Under the pieces are notes generated by a model, which saw nothing but the letters and a program-made list of their open reading frames with translations, did not search any database and was not told where the DNA came from. The translations under genes were made by a program, and so were the position numbers. Below, in pieces: positions 7,310-14,735 of a stretch of DNA of 16,117 nucleotides (within the stretch, counting starts at the first letter, position 1; each line of letters opens with the position of its first letter). The DNA comes from JANNPJ01 sp031400005 (lineage in GTDB: Bacteria > Actinomycetota > Actinomycetes > Actinomycetales > Kineosporiaceae), in contig JANNPJ010000654.1 of assembly GCA_031400005.1 (NCBI GenBank), positions 1 to 16,117 of the forward strand. Reading direction: 5' to 3'.

Positions 7310-7786
7310 ATGGCCTCAAGCAGTGGGCATCCCACTCAATCCCGTTCCACCCTCGCCACGATCGACCAACTCGCCAACCGGCCACCAGGCGAGCATCTGC
7401 GCGAATCAGCCTTCTTCGTCGTCGCTAACGAGCGGGAAATCGCCGGGGTCAACCACCGGGTGCAGATCCTGCTCGGGGCCTGGCAGTTGCGCCGGCTCGC
7501 CGAAACCGCGGCCGAACTCGTCAGTGCGCTCGTCGTCGCCACCGTCCCGTTTCCCGGCCGGCAGGCACATGTCCGACTGCGGGCTTACCAGACCCGGATG
7601 CGCGGCGAAGTCAGCGGCATGTACCCCTCGGAATCGGCGTTAGGACACGCTCCCCAGGTGTTCACCCCGTCCGAGCCGAACGACGCGGTCACGTTGCTGG
7701 AGGAACGGAGCGCGGCCTGGGGACGGCAGGACTTCCATTGGGGTCGGACCTTCTGGTTTGAGCTGGATCTAGCTGCAAAGCCCTGA
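7310..7786 (+). CDS. Hypothetical protein, 158 residues
   Basis: I do not recognise this protein. It begins MASSSGHPTQSRST, has no signal peptide and no clear transmembrane segment; the hydrophobic run ELVSALVVATVPF (about 65-77) is too short and is likely a buried helix or strand. The C-terminal part is aromatic-rich (GRQDFHWGRTFWFELDL), like a small globular cytoplasmic protein. There are no cysteines or obvious catalytic motifs. Third-position base use is coding-like. No strong SD precedes the ATG; AAGGCG is about 15 bases away, so the start is moderately uncertain. It is divergent from the XRE/TPR regulator and ends nine bases before the convergent chemotaxis-transducer gene. By position it is a candidate target or partner of the regulator. 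Confidence 0.65.
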   Translation: MASSSGHPTQSRSTLATIDQLANRPPGEHLRESAFFVVANEREIAGVNHRVQILLGAWQLRRLAETAAELVSALVVATVPFPGRQAHVRLRAYQTRMRGEVSGMYPSESALGHAPQVFTPSEPNDAVTLLEERSAAWGRQDFHWGRTFWFELDLAAKP

Positions 7787-7795
7787 TCTGACCCG

Positions 7796-9361
7796 TCAGA
7801 AGCGGAAATCGGCGACCATCCGGCTGAGTTCGTTGCTCATTCCGGCCAAGGTGCGGGCGCTCTCCTCCGCCTGTCCGATCGTGGACGTCGTCTCGCCGGC
7901 AGCATCGGCCACCCCGGAGATGCTGCGGGCGATCTGGCCCGACCCGGTCGCCGCATCCGAGACACCGGCATTGATCGCCTGCGTCGTCGCTGTCTGCTCC
8001 TCCACCGCACTGGCGATCGTGGTCTGGAACTCATTGATCTGGGTGATCACCTCGGCAATCTCGAGGATGGCCCGAGCCGCCTCATCGGCGTCCTGTTGGA
8101 TGGTTTCCACCCGCTGAGAGATATCTTCGGTCGCCCGCGCCGTTTCCTGGGCCAGTTGCTTGACCTCATCTGCCACCACCGCGAACCCCTTACCGGCGTC
8201 ACCGGCCCGCGCCGCCTCGATCGTCGCGTTCAAAGCCAACAAATTCGTCTGCTCAGCAATTGACGTGATCAAGCGGACGACGTCGCCGATCTCGCGCGAC
8301 GATTCTCCCAATTTGTTCATCGTTCCCGTGGTGACGACCACCGATTGCACCGCACCGGTCGCCACCCGGGCCGCCTCGTTCGCATTTCGGGCGATCTCTC
8401 CGATCGACGTACCCATCTCCTCACCACCGGCCGCCACCGCCTGGACGTTCTGTGAGATCTCATCCGCTGTCTGGGCCACCACCGCAGCCTGCGCGGACGT
8501 CTCATTCGCCGATCGACTGACGTTTGCGGCGATGGACTGCAGACCGCTGGAAGCACCGGCCAGCTCTGCGGCGGTTCCGGTGATCCGGGTGAACACTCCG
8601 ACGATCTTCTCCAGGGCGACGTTGAGCGCCCCGGCCATCTCGGCGATCTCGTCGCTGCCGCGGTCGTTCAGCCGGTGCGAAAGGTCACCCCTGGCCACCT
8701 GATCCAGCGCACCGACAACCGCCCGGACCCGTCGGTTCATCGAACGGCTGAGGACGACGGTGGAGACGATCACCGCTACCGCTCCGAACCCGAGCATCAG
8801 AAAGGTGACGAGGGAGAGCAACGCGGACGTGTCGTCCGCCTCTTTCTGGATCTTAGCTGCGCCGATATCCAACTGCTCGATGGTGGCGCCGACCACCTCG
8901 TCGGTCGCGTCATTGGCGTCTTGCACCGCGCCGAAACCGACTCGCGCCGCCGCTCGGTTCTTTATCGCGCCTTGCACGATCGCTTCGATCTTGTCTGTGT
9001 AGATGGCAAAACTGGACTGAAGGTCGGCTACGGCCGCTCGTTCGTCCGCCCGGAGATCGAGCTTCTCCATCGCCGCCAACCGGACGGCTACCTTGCCCGC
9101 ATCATCGGCAACATCGGCCAGCAGCTCCTTCGGATTGTCCGACAGCAGGGCTTTGTATCCATCGACCTTGAGTTCGCTGGCTCTGGTGTCCAGTTCACGG
9201 ATCAGTGTCTGGGCCTGACCGTAGTGGGCTTCCTCGTCCTGGAGGTCGTTGGCCTTGGAACCGAGCACGAGCGAGGCTCCGTTACTCAAGAGCGCGACGG
9301 CGAGTCCGATGCTGCCCAACAGGGCTAGCCGACGTCCGATCGTTAACCGGGGGCGGGGCAT
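7796..9361 (-). CDS. Methyl-accepting chemotaxis protein
   Basis: A 521-residue chemoreceptor. TM1 lies at about 11-34 and TM2 at about 181-204, enclosing an extracytoplasmic helical region of about 145 residues that fits a four-helix-bundle ligand domain. A HAMP domain follows (about 204-256; ending GSDEIAEMAGALNVAL) and then the methyl-accepting signalling coiled coil. Its hairpin tip EQTNLLALNATIEAARAG (370-387), followed by GKGFAVVADEVKQLAQET, is the universal site that binds CheA and CheW. The protein ends in DFRF without a CheR-tethering pentapeptide. The start is ATG at 9361 with AAGAGG seven bases upstream; an in-frame start further upstream lacks support. No che or flagellar genes are in the window, so it is an orphan transducer that must work with a chemotaxis system encoded elsewhere. 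Confidence 0.95.
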   Translation of the reverse strand: MPRPRLTIGRRLALLGSIGLAVALLSNGASLVLGSKANDLQDEEAHYGQAQTLIRELDTRASELKVDGYKALLSDNPKELLADVADDAGKVAVRLAAMEKLDLRADERAAVADLQSSFAIYTDKIEAIVQGAIKNRAAARVGFGAVQDANDATDEVVGATIEQLDIGAAKIQKEADDTSALLSLVTFLMLGFGAVAVIVSTVVLSRSMNRRVRAVVGALDQVARGDLSHRLNDRGSDEIAEMAGALNVALEKIVGVFTRITGTAAELAGASSGLQSIAANVSRSANETSAQAAVVAQTADEISQNVQAVAAGGEEMGTSIGEIARNANEAARVATGAVQSVVVTTGTMNKLGESSREIGDVVRLITSIAEQTNLLALNATIEAARAGDAGKGFAVVADEVKQLAQETARATEDISQRVETIQQDADEAARAILEIAEVITQINEFQTTIASAVEEQTATTQAINAGVSDAATGSGQIARSISGVADAAGETTSTIGQAEESARTLAGMSNELSRMVADFRF

Positions 9362-9444
9362 ACTGGACCTCTTTCTGGGGGTGCTGTCGGGATGAATCGG
9401 CCCCAACTGCTCACGCGCAGCGAGCTTCGCCGGTCTCCCCTTCG

Positions 9445-9472
9445 ATATCGGCAGACCGCCATCCCCACTGAA
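9445..9472 (-). promoter_or_regulatory. Possible FliA/WhiG-type promoter of the chemotaxis-transducer gene
   Basis: On the minus strand TTCA (9472 to 9469), a 16-base spacer and GCCGATAT (9452 to 9445) resemble the motility/WhiG sigma consensus TAAA-N15/16-GCCGATAA, matching seven of eight bases in the -10. It lies about 85 bases upstream of the start codon of a chemotaxis gene, which is the expected target class. The -35 is weak and GCCGAT is frequent in GC-rich DNA. Confidence 0.35.
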
Positions 9473-9492
9473 GAGCTACCCGACCCGCGGCC

Positions 9493-11592
9493 TCACCCGT
9501 TGGCGGCCTTCATCCCCCGCAGTTCCTTCTTGAGCTCATGGATCTCGTCGCGCAGCCGGGCGGCCAGCTCGAACTGAAGCTCGGTCGCGGCCGCGTGCAT
9601 CTGGTCGGTGAGCTGCTTGATCAGGTCAGCCAGGTCGGTAGCCGGCAGGTTCACCAGAGCGGAGGCATGCCGACCAGCGGCACCGCCGCCCATCCCGGTC
9701 ACCGGGGCCTTGCCCCGGCTGCGCTGCCGGCCCCCACCGATGAGTTCCTCGGTGTCGGCGTCCTCGCGGTTCAGCAGGTCCGTGATGTCCTGGATCTTCT
9801 TCCGCAACGGCACCGGGTCCACCCCGTGCAGCGTGTTGTAGGCGACCTGCTTCTCCCGGCGGCGGTTCGTCTCCTCGATCGCTCGTTCCATCGATGCGGT
9901 GATTCGATCCGCGTACATGTGGACCTCACCGCTGACGTTCCGGGCTGCGCGGCCAATGGTCTGAATCAACGCGGTGGCTGAACGCAGGAATCCCTCCTTG
10001 TCCGCGTCCAGGATGCTGACCAGCGACACCTCGGGAAGGTCCAGCCCTTCCCGGAGCAGGTTGATCCCGACCAGCACATCGAAGTCGCCCTTGCGCAGTT
10101 CCCGCAGCAGCTCCACCCGGCGCAGGGTGTCCACCTCGGAGTGCAGGTAACGCACCCGCACCCCCTGCTCCAGCAGGTAATCGGTCAGGTCCTCGGACAT
10201 CTTCTTCGTCAGGGTGGTGACCAGCACCCGCTCGTCCCGACCGGCCCGGTCATGGATCTCGCCGAGCAGGTCGTCGATCTGACCCTTCGTCGGCTTCACC
10301 ACGATCTTCGGGTCGATCAGACCGGTGGGCCGGATGATCTGCTCCACCACACCCTCGCTGCGGGAGAGCTCGTAGGCCCCCGGCGTGGCCGAAAGGTACA
10401 CCGTCTGGCCGATCCGGTCCTGGAACTCCTCCCACTTCAGCGGCCGGTTATCCATCGCGCTGGGCAACCGGAAGCCATGCTCGACCAGGGTCCGCTTACG
10501 CGACATGTCGCCCTCATACATCGCGCCGATCTGCGGCACCGTGCTGTGCGACTCGTCCAGCACCAGGAGGAAATCGTCCGGGAAGTAATCGATCAAGCAG
10601 TTCGGCGCACTGCCCGCTTCTCGCGCGTCCATGTGCGCGGAGTAGTTCTCGATCCCGGAACAGGATCCGACCTGCCGCATCATCTCGATGTCGTAGGTGG
10701 TGCGCATCCGCAGCCGCTGGGCCTCCAGCAGCTTGCCCTGCCGCTCCATTTCGGCAAGCCGGCCGGCCAGCTCGGCCTCGATCCGCTCGATCGCGCGTTC
10801 CATCCGTTCCGGACCGGCGACGTAGTGCGTCGCCGGGAAGACGTACATCTCCTTCTCCTCGCGGATGATCTCCCCGGTCAGCGGGTGCAGCGTGTAGATC
10901 CGGTCGATCTCGTCACCGAAGAACTCGATCCGGATCGCCAGCTCCTCGTAGACCGGGATGATCTCGACGGTGTCACCGCGCACCCGGAACGTGCCCCGGG
11001 TGAAGGCGAGGTCGTTGCGGGTGTACTGGATGCCGACGAACTGGCGCAGCAACTGATCTCGGTCGAGCTCGTTGCCGACCCGCAGGCGCACCATCCGGTC
11101 GACGTACTCCTGCGGTGTACCGAGGCCATAAATGCATGAAACGGTCGCGACCACCACGACGTCCCGCCGGGTGAGCAGCGAGTTCGTCGCGGAGTGCCGC
11201 AGCCGCTCGACCTCCTCGTTGATCGAGGAGTCCTTCTCGATGTAGGTGTCCGTCTGCGGGACGTACGCCTCGGGCTGGTAGTAGTCGTAGTAGGAGACGA
11301 AGTACTCGACCGCATTGTTCGGCAACAGCTCACGGAACTCGTTGGCCAGCTGGGCGGCCAGGGTTTTGTTCGGGGCCATCACCAGCGTGGGCCGTTGCAC
11401 CTGCTCGATCAGCCAGGCCGTGGTGGCCGACTTTCCGGTGCCGGTGGCACCGAGCAGGACGACGTGCTGCTCGTTGTTCTTGATCCGCTGAGCCAGGTCG
11501 GCGATCGCGGTCGGCTGATCTCCGCTCGGCTGGTAGTCGGAGACCACCCTGAACGGAGCAACGGTGCGCTGGAGATCCGTGATGGGTCGCAT
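9493..11592 (-). CDS. uvrB: UvrB, excinuclease ABC subunit B
   Basis: UvrB verifies damage as a DNA helicase-like ATPase and recruits UvrC for incision. This copy is full length at 699 residues. Visible: Walker A GATGTGKS (48-55), the damage-probing beta-hairpin region FVSYYDYYQPEAYVP (98-112), DESH box (346-349), helicase motif VYLSATPG, motif VI QTIGRAARN, and a C-terminal UVR motif (about 655-697, ELQFELAARLRDEIHELKKELR) that pairs with UvrC. A Gly/Arg-rich linker (GGGRQRSRG ... GMGGGAAGRHAS) precedes the UVR motif, as in many actinobacterial UvrBs. The start is ATG at 11592; no good SD is present, so translation may be leaderless or coupled to coaE, which ends 60 bp upstream. The usual domain order is intact, in contrast to uvrA here. 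Confidence 0.97.
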   Translation of the reverse strand: MRPITDLQRTVAPFRVVSDYQPSGDQPTAIADLAQRIKNNEQHVVLLGATGTGKSATTAWLIEQVQRPTLVMAPNKTLAAQLANEFRELLPNNAVEYFVSYYDYYQPEAYVPQTDTYIEKDSSINEEVERLRHSATNSLLTRRDVVVVATVSCIYGLGTPQEYVDRMVRLRVGNELDRDQLLRQFVGIQYTRNDLAFTRGTFRVRGDTVEIIPVYEELAIRIEFFGDEIDRIYTLHPLTGEIIREEKEMYVFPATHYVAGPERMERAIERIEAELAGRLAEMERQGKLLEAQRLRMRTTYDIEMMRQVGSCSGIENYSAHMDAREAGSAPNCLIDYFPDDFLLVLDESHSTVPQIGAMYEGDMSRKRTLVEHGFRLPSAMDNRPLKWEEFQDRIGQTVYLSATPGAYELSRSEGVVEQIIRPTGLIDPKIVVKPTKGQIDDLLGEIHDRAGRDERVLVTTLTKKMSEDLTDYLLEQGVRVRYLHSEVDTLRRVELLRELRKGDFDVLVGINLLREGLDLPEVSLVSILDADKEGFLRSATALIQTIGRAARNVSGEVHMYADRITASMERAIEETNRRREKQVAYNTLHGVDPVPLRKKIQDITDLLNREDADTEELIGGGRQRSRGKAPVTGMGGGAAGRHASALVNLPATDLADLIKQLTDQMHAAATELQFELAARLRDEIHELKKELRGMKAANG

Positions 11593-11652
11593 GTATCAAC
11601 CGTAAGCGTGCCCACCGACAATCTCATTCCTTCCGCCGGTCGAGCGACTCGA

Positions 11653-12255
11653 TCAGGCGGTCCGGAGCGACTCGATCCGGTCCCGCCAGCAGGCATCGAC
11701 CTGGGCGATGGTGTCGGCGCGCGGACCCGAGTTGTCGATCCAGACGTCGGCCACTTTGCGCCGCTCGGCTTCCCCGGCCTGAGCCCGGATCCGCGCGACG
11801 GCCTCGTCCTCGGTCATCCCCCGGTCCGTGACCAGGCGCCGGATCCGCTCCGGCTCGGGGGCATCGACGACGATCACCAGCTGAAATCCGGGACCGAGCT
11901 GGTTCTCCACCAGCAGCGGGATGTCGTGGACCAGCACCGCGTCCGGCGGCACGCTGTCGATCAGCGCCTGGGTCCGCTCACCGATCAGCGGGTGCACGAT
12001 CGCATTGAGCTGGGCCAGTTTCTCGCCGTCCGCAAAGACGATCCTGCCCAGTGCCGGCCGATCGAGGCGACCGTCCGCAGCCAGCACTTCAGACCCGAAC
12101 GCCTGGACGACGGCGGCCAGCCCGGGCGTGCCCGGCTCCACGACCTCGCGGGCGACCTGGTCAGCGTCGATCACCGTCGCCCCCAGCTCGCGTAACCGCT
12201 CAGCCACCGTCGACTTCCCGGCCCCGATCCCACCCGTCAGCCCAATCCTCATCAT
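11653..12255 (-). CDS. coaE: CoaE, dephospho-CoA kinase
   Basis: CoaE phosphorylates the 3'-hydroxyl of dephospho-CoA, the last step of CoA synthesis. The protein has 200 residues, normal for the single-domain enzyme. It has the P-loop GLTGGIGAGKST (5-16), the conserved DADQVAREVVEPGTPG (30-45), a VHPLI segment, the HDIPLLVE core strand and an Arg-rich lid region (ERIRRLVTDRGMTEDEA). Mycobacterial CoaE carries an additional C-terminal UPF0157-type domain; this one does not. It starts MMRIGL, so either of two adjacent ATGs may be used, and the SD is weak. It lies 55 bp after the Uma2-family gene and 60 bp before uvrB, all on the same strand, consistent with one transcript. Confidence 0.95.
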   Translation of the reverse strand: MMRIGLTGGIGAGKSTVAERLRELGATVIDADQVAREVVEPGTPGLAAVVQAFGSEVLAADGRLDRPALGRIVFADGEKLAQLNAIVHPLIGERTQALIDSVPPDAVLVHDIPLLVENQLGPGFQLVIVVDAPEPERIRRLVTDRGMTEDEAVARIRAQAGEAERRKVADVWIDNSGPRADTIAQVDACWRDRIESLRTA

Positions 12256-12310
12256 CCGCGCATCCTAGGCCGCCGCCAGCACGTCACTTGCCCGGGCTGG
12301 GCTGGGGCCC

Positions 12311-12874
12311 TTAGCTGTTGAGGTCCACGTCGATCGTGAAGGGCACGCTCAACTTCAACCGATCGTGATGGATACCGGTCAACGCGTAGAGGGAGGTAGC
12401 GGGGTCCAATTCGTAGACATAGACGACAGGCTTGCCGGCATTGTCTTCGACCCGCCAGAAGTGCCTGATCCCGGCTTTGCCGTACAGCTGAGGTTTCCGC
12501 TCACGGTCACGCTCCTCGGAGTCGGGCGAGACAACCTCAACTGCCAATTGGACGACGTCGGCCGGATACCACGTTTCGCTACCGTCCCCTCGCGCCTCAG
12601 CATCGATCACCACGAGGTCTGGCTCAGGCCGTTGACGATTGCTGAGCACGATCGACATCTCACGGGTCACGTACACGGTCGGTGGCGCCGTGACCCTGAG
12701 ACCGGCCTGCAGGAGAAACAAGGTTTCCGCGTGGAAACTCTTCTGCGGACTCACAAAGACCAAACCCCCGTCGATCAACTCTGTGTGCGGGGGCAATCCG
12801 GGCAACCGGTCAAGGTCAGCCGCCACGAACCCGCCGTCGGGGCGTAACCACTCTGGTACCGGCTCCACACTCAT
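12311..12874 (-). CDS. Uma2 family (DUF820) endonuclease-like protein
   Basis: A 187-residue protein of the Uma2/DUF820 family, which has a PD-(D/E)XK nuclease fold; the cellular role of these proteins is not established. Visible: YELIDG-like segment TELIDGG (31-37), PEPDLVVI (83-90) with the active-site Asp, and VEVVSPDSEERDRERKPQLY (112-131) with the E-x-K-type residues E113 and, more distally, K127, followed by the family's YGKAGIRHFWRVE. All main motif residues appear present. The start is ATG at 12874, with SD GGGGAGG six bases upstream; an in-frame GTG 15 bases earlier overlaps that SD and is rejected. It sits between rpsA and coaE, genes that are otherwise close neighbours in many actinobacteria, so it is likely an insertion. 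It begins after the rpsA terminator, so it should have its own promoter. Confidence 0.88.
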   Translation of the reverse strand: MSVEPVPEWLRPDGGFVAADLDRLPGLPPHTELIDGGLVFVSPQKSFHAETLFLLQAGLRVTAPPTVYVTREMSIVLSNRQRPEPDLVVIDAEARGDGSETWYPADVVQLAVEVVSPDSEERDRERKPQLYGKAGIRHFWRVEDNAGKPVVYVYELDPATSLYALTGIHHDRLKLSVPFTIDVDLNS

Positions 12875-12948
12875 CCCACACCTCCCCACGTGGTCGCTCG
12901 TACACGTGACGCCTCATGCTAAACCGTGTCCGCGGCGGCAGGGCAAAG

Positions 12949-12986
12949 CGAGCGGAGCCCGGCACCGAAGTGCCGAGCTCCGCTCG
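12949..12986 (-). terminator. rpsA terminator hairpin
   Basis: CGAGCGGAGC (12949-12958) pairs with GCTCCGCTCG (12977-12986). After one C/A mismatch, CGGCAC (12960-12965) pairs with GTGCCG (12970-12975), closing a CGAA loop. The 16-pair stem begins 13 bp past the rpsA stop codon. On the transcribed strand it is followed within one base by TTT, so it fits an intrinsic terminator. Confidence 0.75.
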
Positions 12987-12998
12987 TCGAGAAAATGC

Positions 12999-14495
12999 TC
13001 AGCTACCGCCGGTGAGCTTCTCCCGCAGTGCCGCGAGCGCCTCGTCGGTGGCCAGCGTTCCCTCGGCGGGTGCTGCCTCCTCGGAGGAGTAGCTCGACGA
13101 CGAGGAGGAGGACGACGCCGCGTCCGGGCTACCACCGGAAGCGATGGCCTCGGCCTCGGCGGCCTTGGCCTCCTCGATCTGCTTGCGGTGCGCTTCCCAC
13201 TTCTGGTGCGCCTCCGCGTACTGCGCTTCCCACGCCTCCCGCTGCGTCTCGAAGCCCTCGAGCCAGTCGTTCGTCTCGGGGTCGAAGCCCTCGGGGTACT
13301 TGTAGTTGCCGGCCTCGTCGTACTCGGCCGCCATCCCGTACAGCGCCGGGTCGAAGGTCTCGGCGCCCGCACCGGAGCCGGCCTCGTTGGCCTGCTTCAG
13401 CGACAGCGAGATCCGACGACGCTCCAGGTCGATGTCGATGACCTTGACGAAGATCGGGTCGTTGACCTGGACAACCTGCTCCGGGATCTCCACGTGGCGC
13501 TCGGCCAGCTCGGAGATGTGCACCAGACCCTCGATGCCCTCGTCCACCCGGACGAATGCACCGAACGGCACCAACTTGGTGACCTTACCCGGGACGACCT
13601 GACCGATCGCGTGCGTCCGAGCGAACTGCTGCCACGGGTCTTCCTGCGTCGCCTTGAGCGACAGCGAGACGCGCTCGCGGTCCATGTCCACGTCGAGAAC
13701 CTCGACGGTGACCTCCTGGCCGACCTCGACAACCTCACCCGGGTGGTCGATGTGCTTCCAGGACAGTTCGGAGACGTGCACCAGACCGTCGACACCGCCG
13801 AGGTCGACGAAGGCACCGAAGTTGACGATCGAGGACACCACACCGGAGCGGACCTGGCCCTTCTGCAGGGTCTGCAGGAAGGTCTGGCGCACCTCCGACT
13901 GGGTCTGCTCGAGCCAGGCGCGGCGGGACAGGACCACGTTGTTGCGGTTCTTGTCCAGCTCGATGATCTTGGCTTCGATCTGCTTGCCGACGTACGGCTG
14001 CAGGTCGCGCACTCGACGCATCTCCACCAGCGAGGCGGGCAGGAAGCCACGGAGACCGATGTCGAGGATCAAGCCACCCTTGACCACCTCGATCACCGTT
14101 CCGGTGACGATGCCGTCCTCTTCCTTGATCTTCTCGATCGTGCCCCACGCCCGCTCGTACTGCGCGCGCTTCTTCGAGAGGATCAGGCGCCCCTCCTTGT
14201 CCTCCTTCTGGAGAACCAGGGCCTCGATCTCGTCGCCGACGGTTACGACCTCGTTCGGGTCGACGTCGTGCTTGATCGAGAGCTCACGAGAGGGGATGAC
14301 ACCCTCGGTCTTGTAGCCGATGTCGAGCAGCACTTCATCGCGGTCGACCTTGACGATCGTCCCGGAGACGATATCGCCGTCGTTGAAATACTTGATCGTC
14401 TCGTCAATGGCTGCGAGGAAGTCCTCTTCGCTACCAATGTCGTTGATCGCAACCTGCGGTGTTGTGCGCGCCTTCTCGGCCGTGCTGGCGGTCAT
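12999..14495 (-). CDS. rpsA: 30S ribosomal protein S1
   Basis: S1 binds mRNA on the 30S subunit and helps translation start. The protein has 498 residues with four S1 (OB-fold) repeats at about 39-110, 127-194, 212-282 and 297-367; the third and fourth have the canonical FGAFV...GLVHVSEL signature and the first two are more diverged. This four-repeat form is usual in Actinobacteria, versus six in E. coli. The C-terminal tail (about 370-498) is acidic with a Tyr/Trp-rich stretch, a Glu/Ala/Lys-rich helical stretch (434-452), a run of eight serines (461-468), and ends DEALAALREKLTGGS, the conserved actinobacterial end that in M. tuberculosis has been linked to pyrazinoic acid and trans-translation. 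The start is ATG at 14495 with GGAG 11 bases upstream. It is divergent from a methyltransferase gene and has its own terminator. Confidence 0.97.
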   Translation of the reverse strand: MTASTAEKARTTPQVAINDIGSEEDFLAAIDETIKYFNDGDIVSGTIVKVDRDEVLLDIGYKTEGVIPSRELSIKHDVDPNEVVTVGDEIEALVLQKEDKEGRLILSKKRAQYERAWGTIEKIKEEDGIVTGTVIEVVKGGLILDIGLRGFLPASLVEMRRVRDLQPYVGKQIEAKIIELDKNRNNVVLSRRAWLEQTQSEVRQTFLQTLQKGQVRSGVVSSIVNFGAFVDLGGVDGLVHVSELSWKHIDHPGEVVEVGQEVTVEVLDVDMDRERVSLSLKATQEDPWQQFARTHAIGQVVPGKVTKLVPFGAFVRVDEGIEGLVHISELAERHVEIPEQVVQVNDPIFVKVIDIDLERRRISLSLKQANEAGSGAGAETFDPALYGMAAEYDEAGNYKYPEGFDPETNDWLEGFETQREAWEAQYAEAHQKWEAHRKQIEEAKAAEAEAIASGGSPDAASSSSSSSSYSSEEAAPAEGTLATDEALAALREKLTGGS

Positions 14496-14735
14496 TTAGA
14501 GGGGACTCCGATGCGGACTGGAATAGATGGGGTATGGACTGGGCACACCGGGCGGTCCTGGAATTGAGCACGCAGCCCGGCGGCCCCGAGTCGGTGACAT
14601 ACCCCCCGCAGGGCGTCCTGCCATTCGGATCAAGGACGAACACACTCCGCGCTGAACTCACGATCGAGCCAACTCTAGGTACAACCCTAGATGCGCCACC
14701 CATACCCTAGCCTGCGTGACAATCGAGGGTCAAAG
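14496..14735. promoter_or_regulatory. Divergent control region of rpsA and the methyltransferase gene
   Basis: A 240-bp gap, the longest in the window. Near the methyltransferase end lie TCTAGG-N6-CCTAGA (14674-14691), a perfect inverted repeat, and ACCCTAG twice (14684-14690 and 14704-14710) exactly 20 bp apart. TAGGGT on the minus strand within these repeats could be a -10, but I found no correctly spaced -35 (TTGTCA at 14722 to 14717 is 7 or 27 bases off). If rpsA transcription starts here, the mRNA leader would be about 170-200 bases, long enough for structure-based control, although I did not identify a known leader motif. Confidence 0.35.

Noticed and set aside
7787..7800. TCTGA-CCCG-TCAGA hairpin between the 158-residue gene and the chemoreceptor gene
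   Set aside because: Only five pairs, overlapping a stop codon; too weak to call a terminator, although no better one was seen between these convergent genes.
12268..12310. GC-rich partial palindrome (GCCCGGGC, GGGGCCC) after the Uma2-family gene
   Set aside because: The arms do not form a convincing single stem and coaE follows closely, so read-through is more likely than termination.
12639..14567. Open frame of 642 codons on the + strand opposite rpsA
   Set aside because: It is the antisense of a certain S1 gene with four clear domains; the product is Leu/Arg/Asp-rich without domains. Long antisense frames are expected in high-GC DNA.
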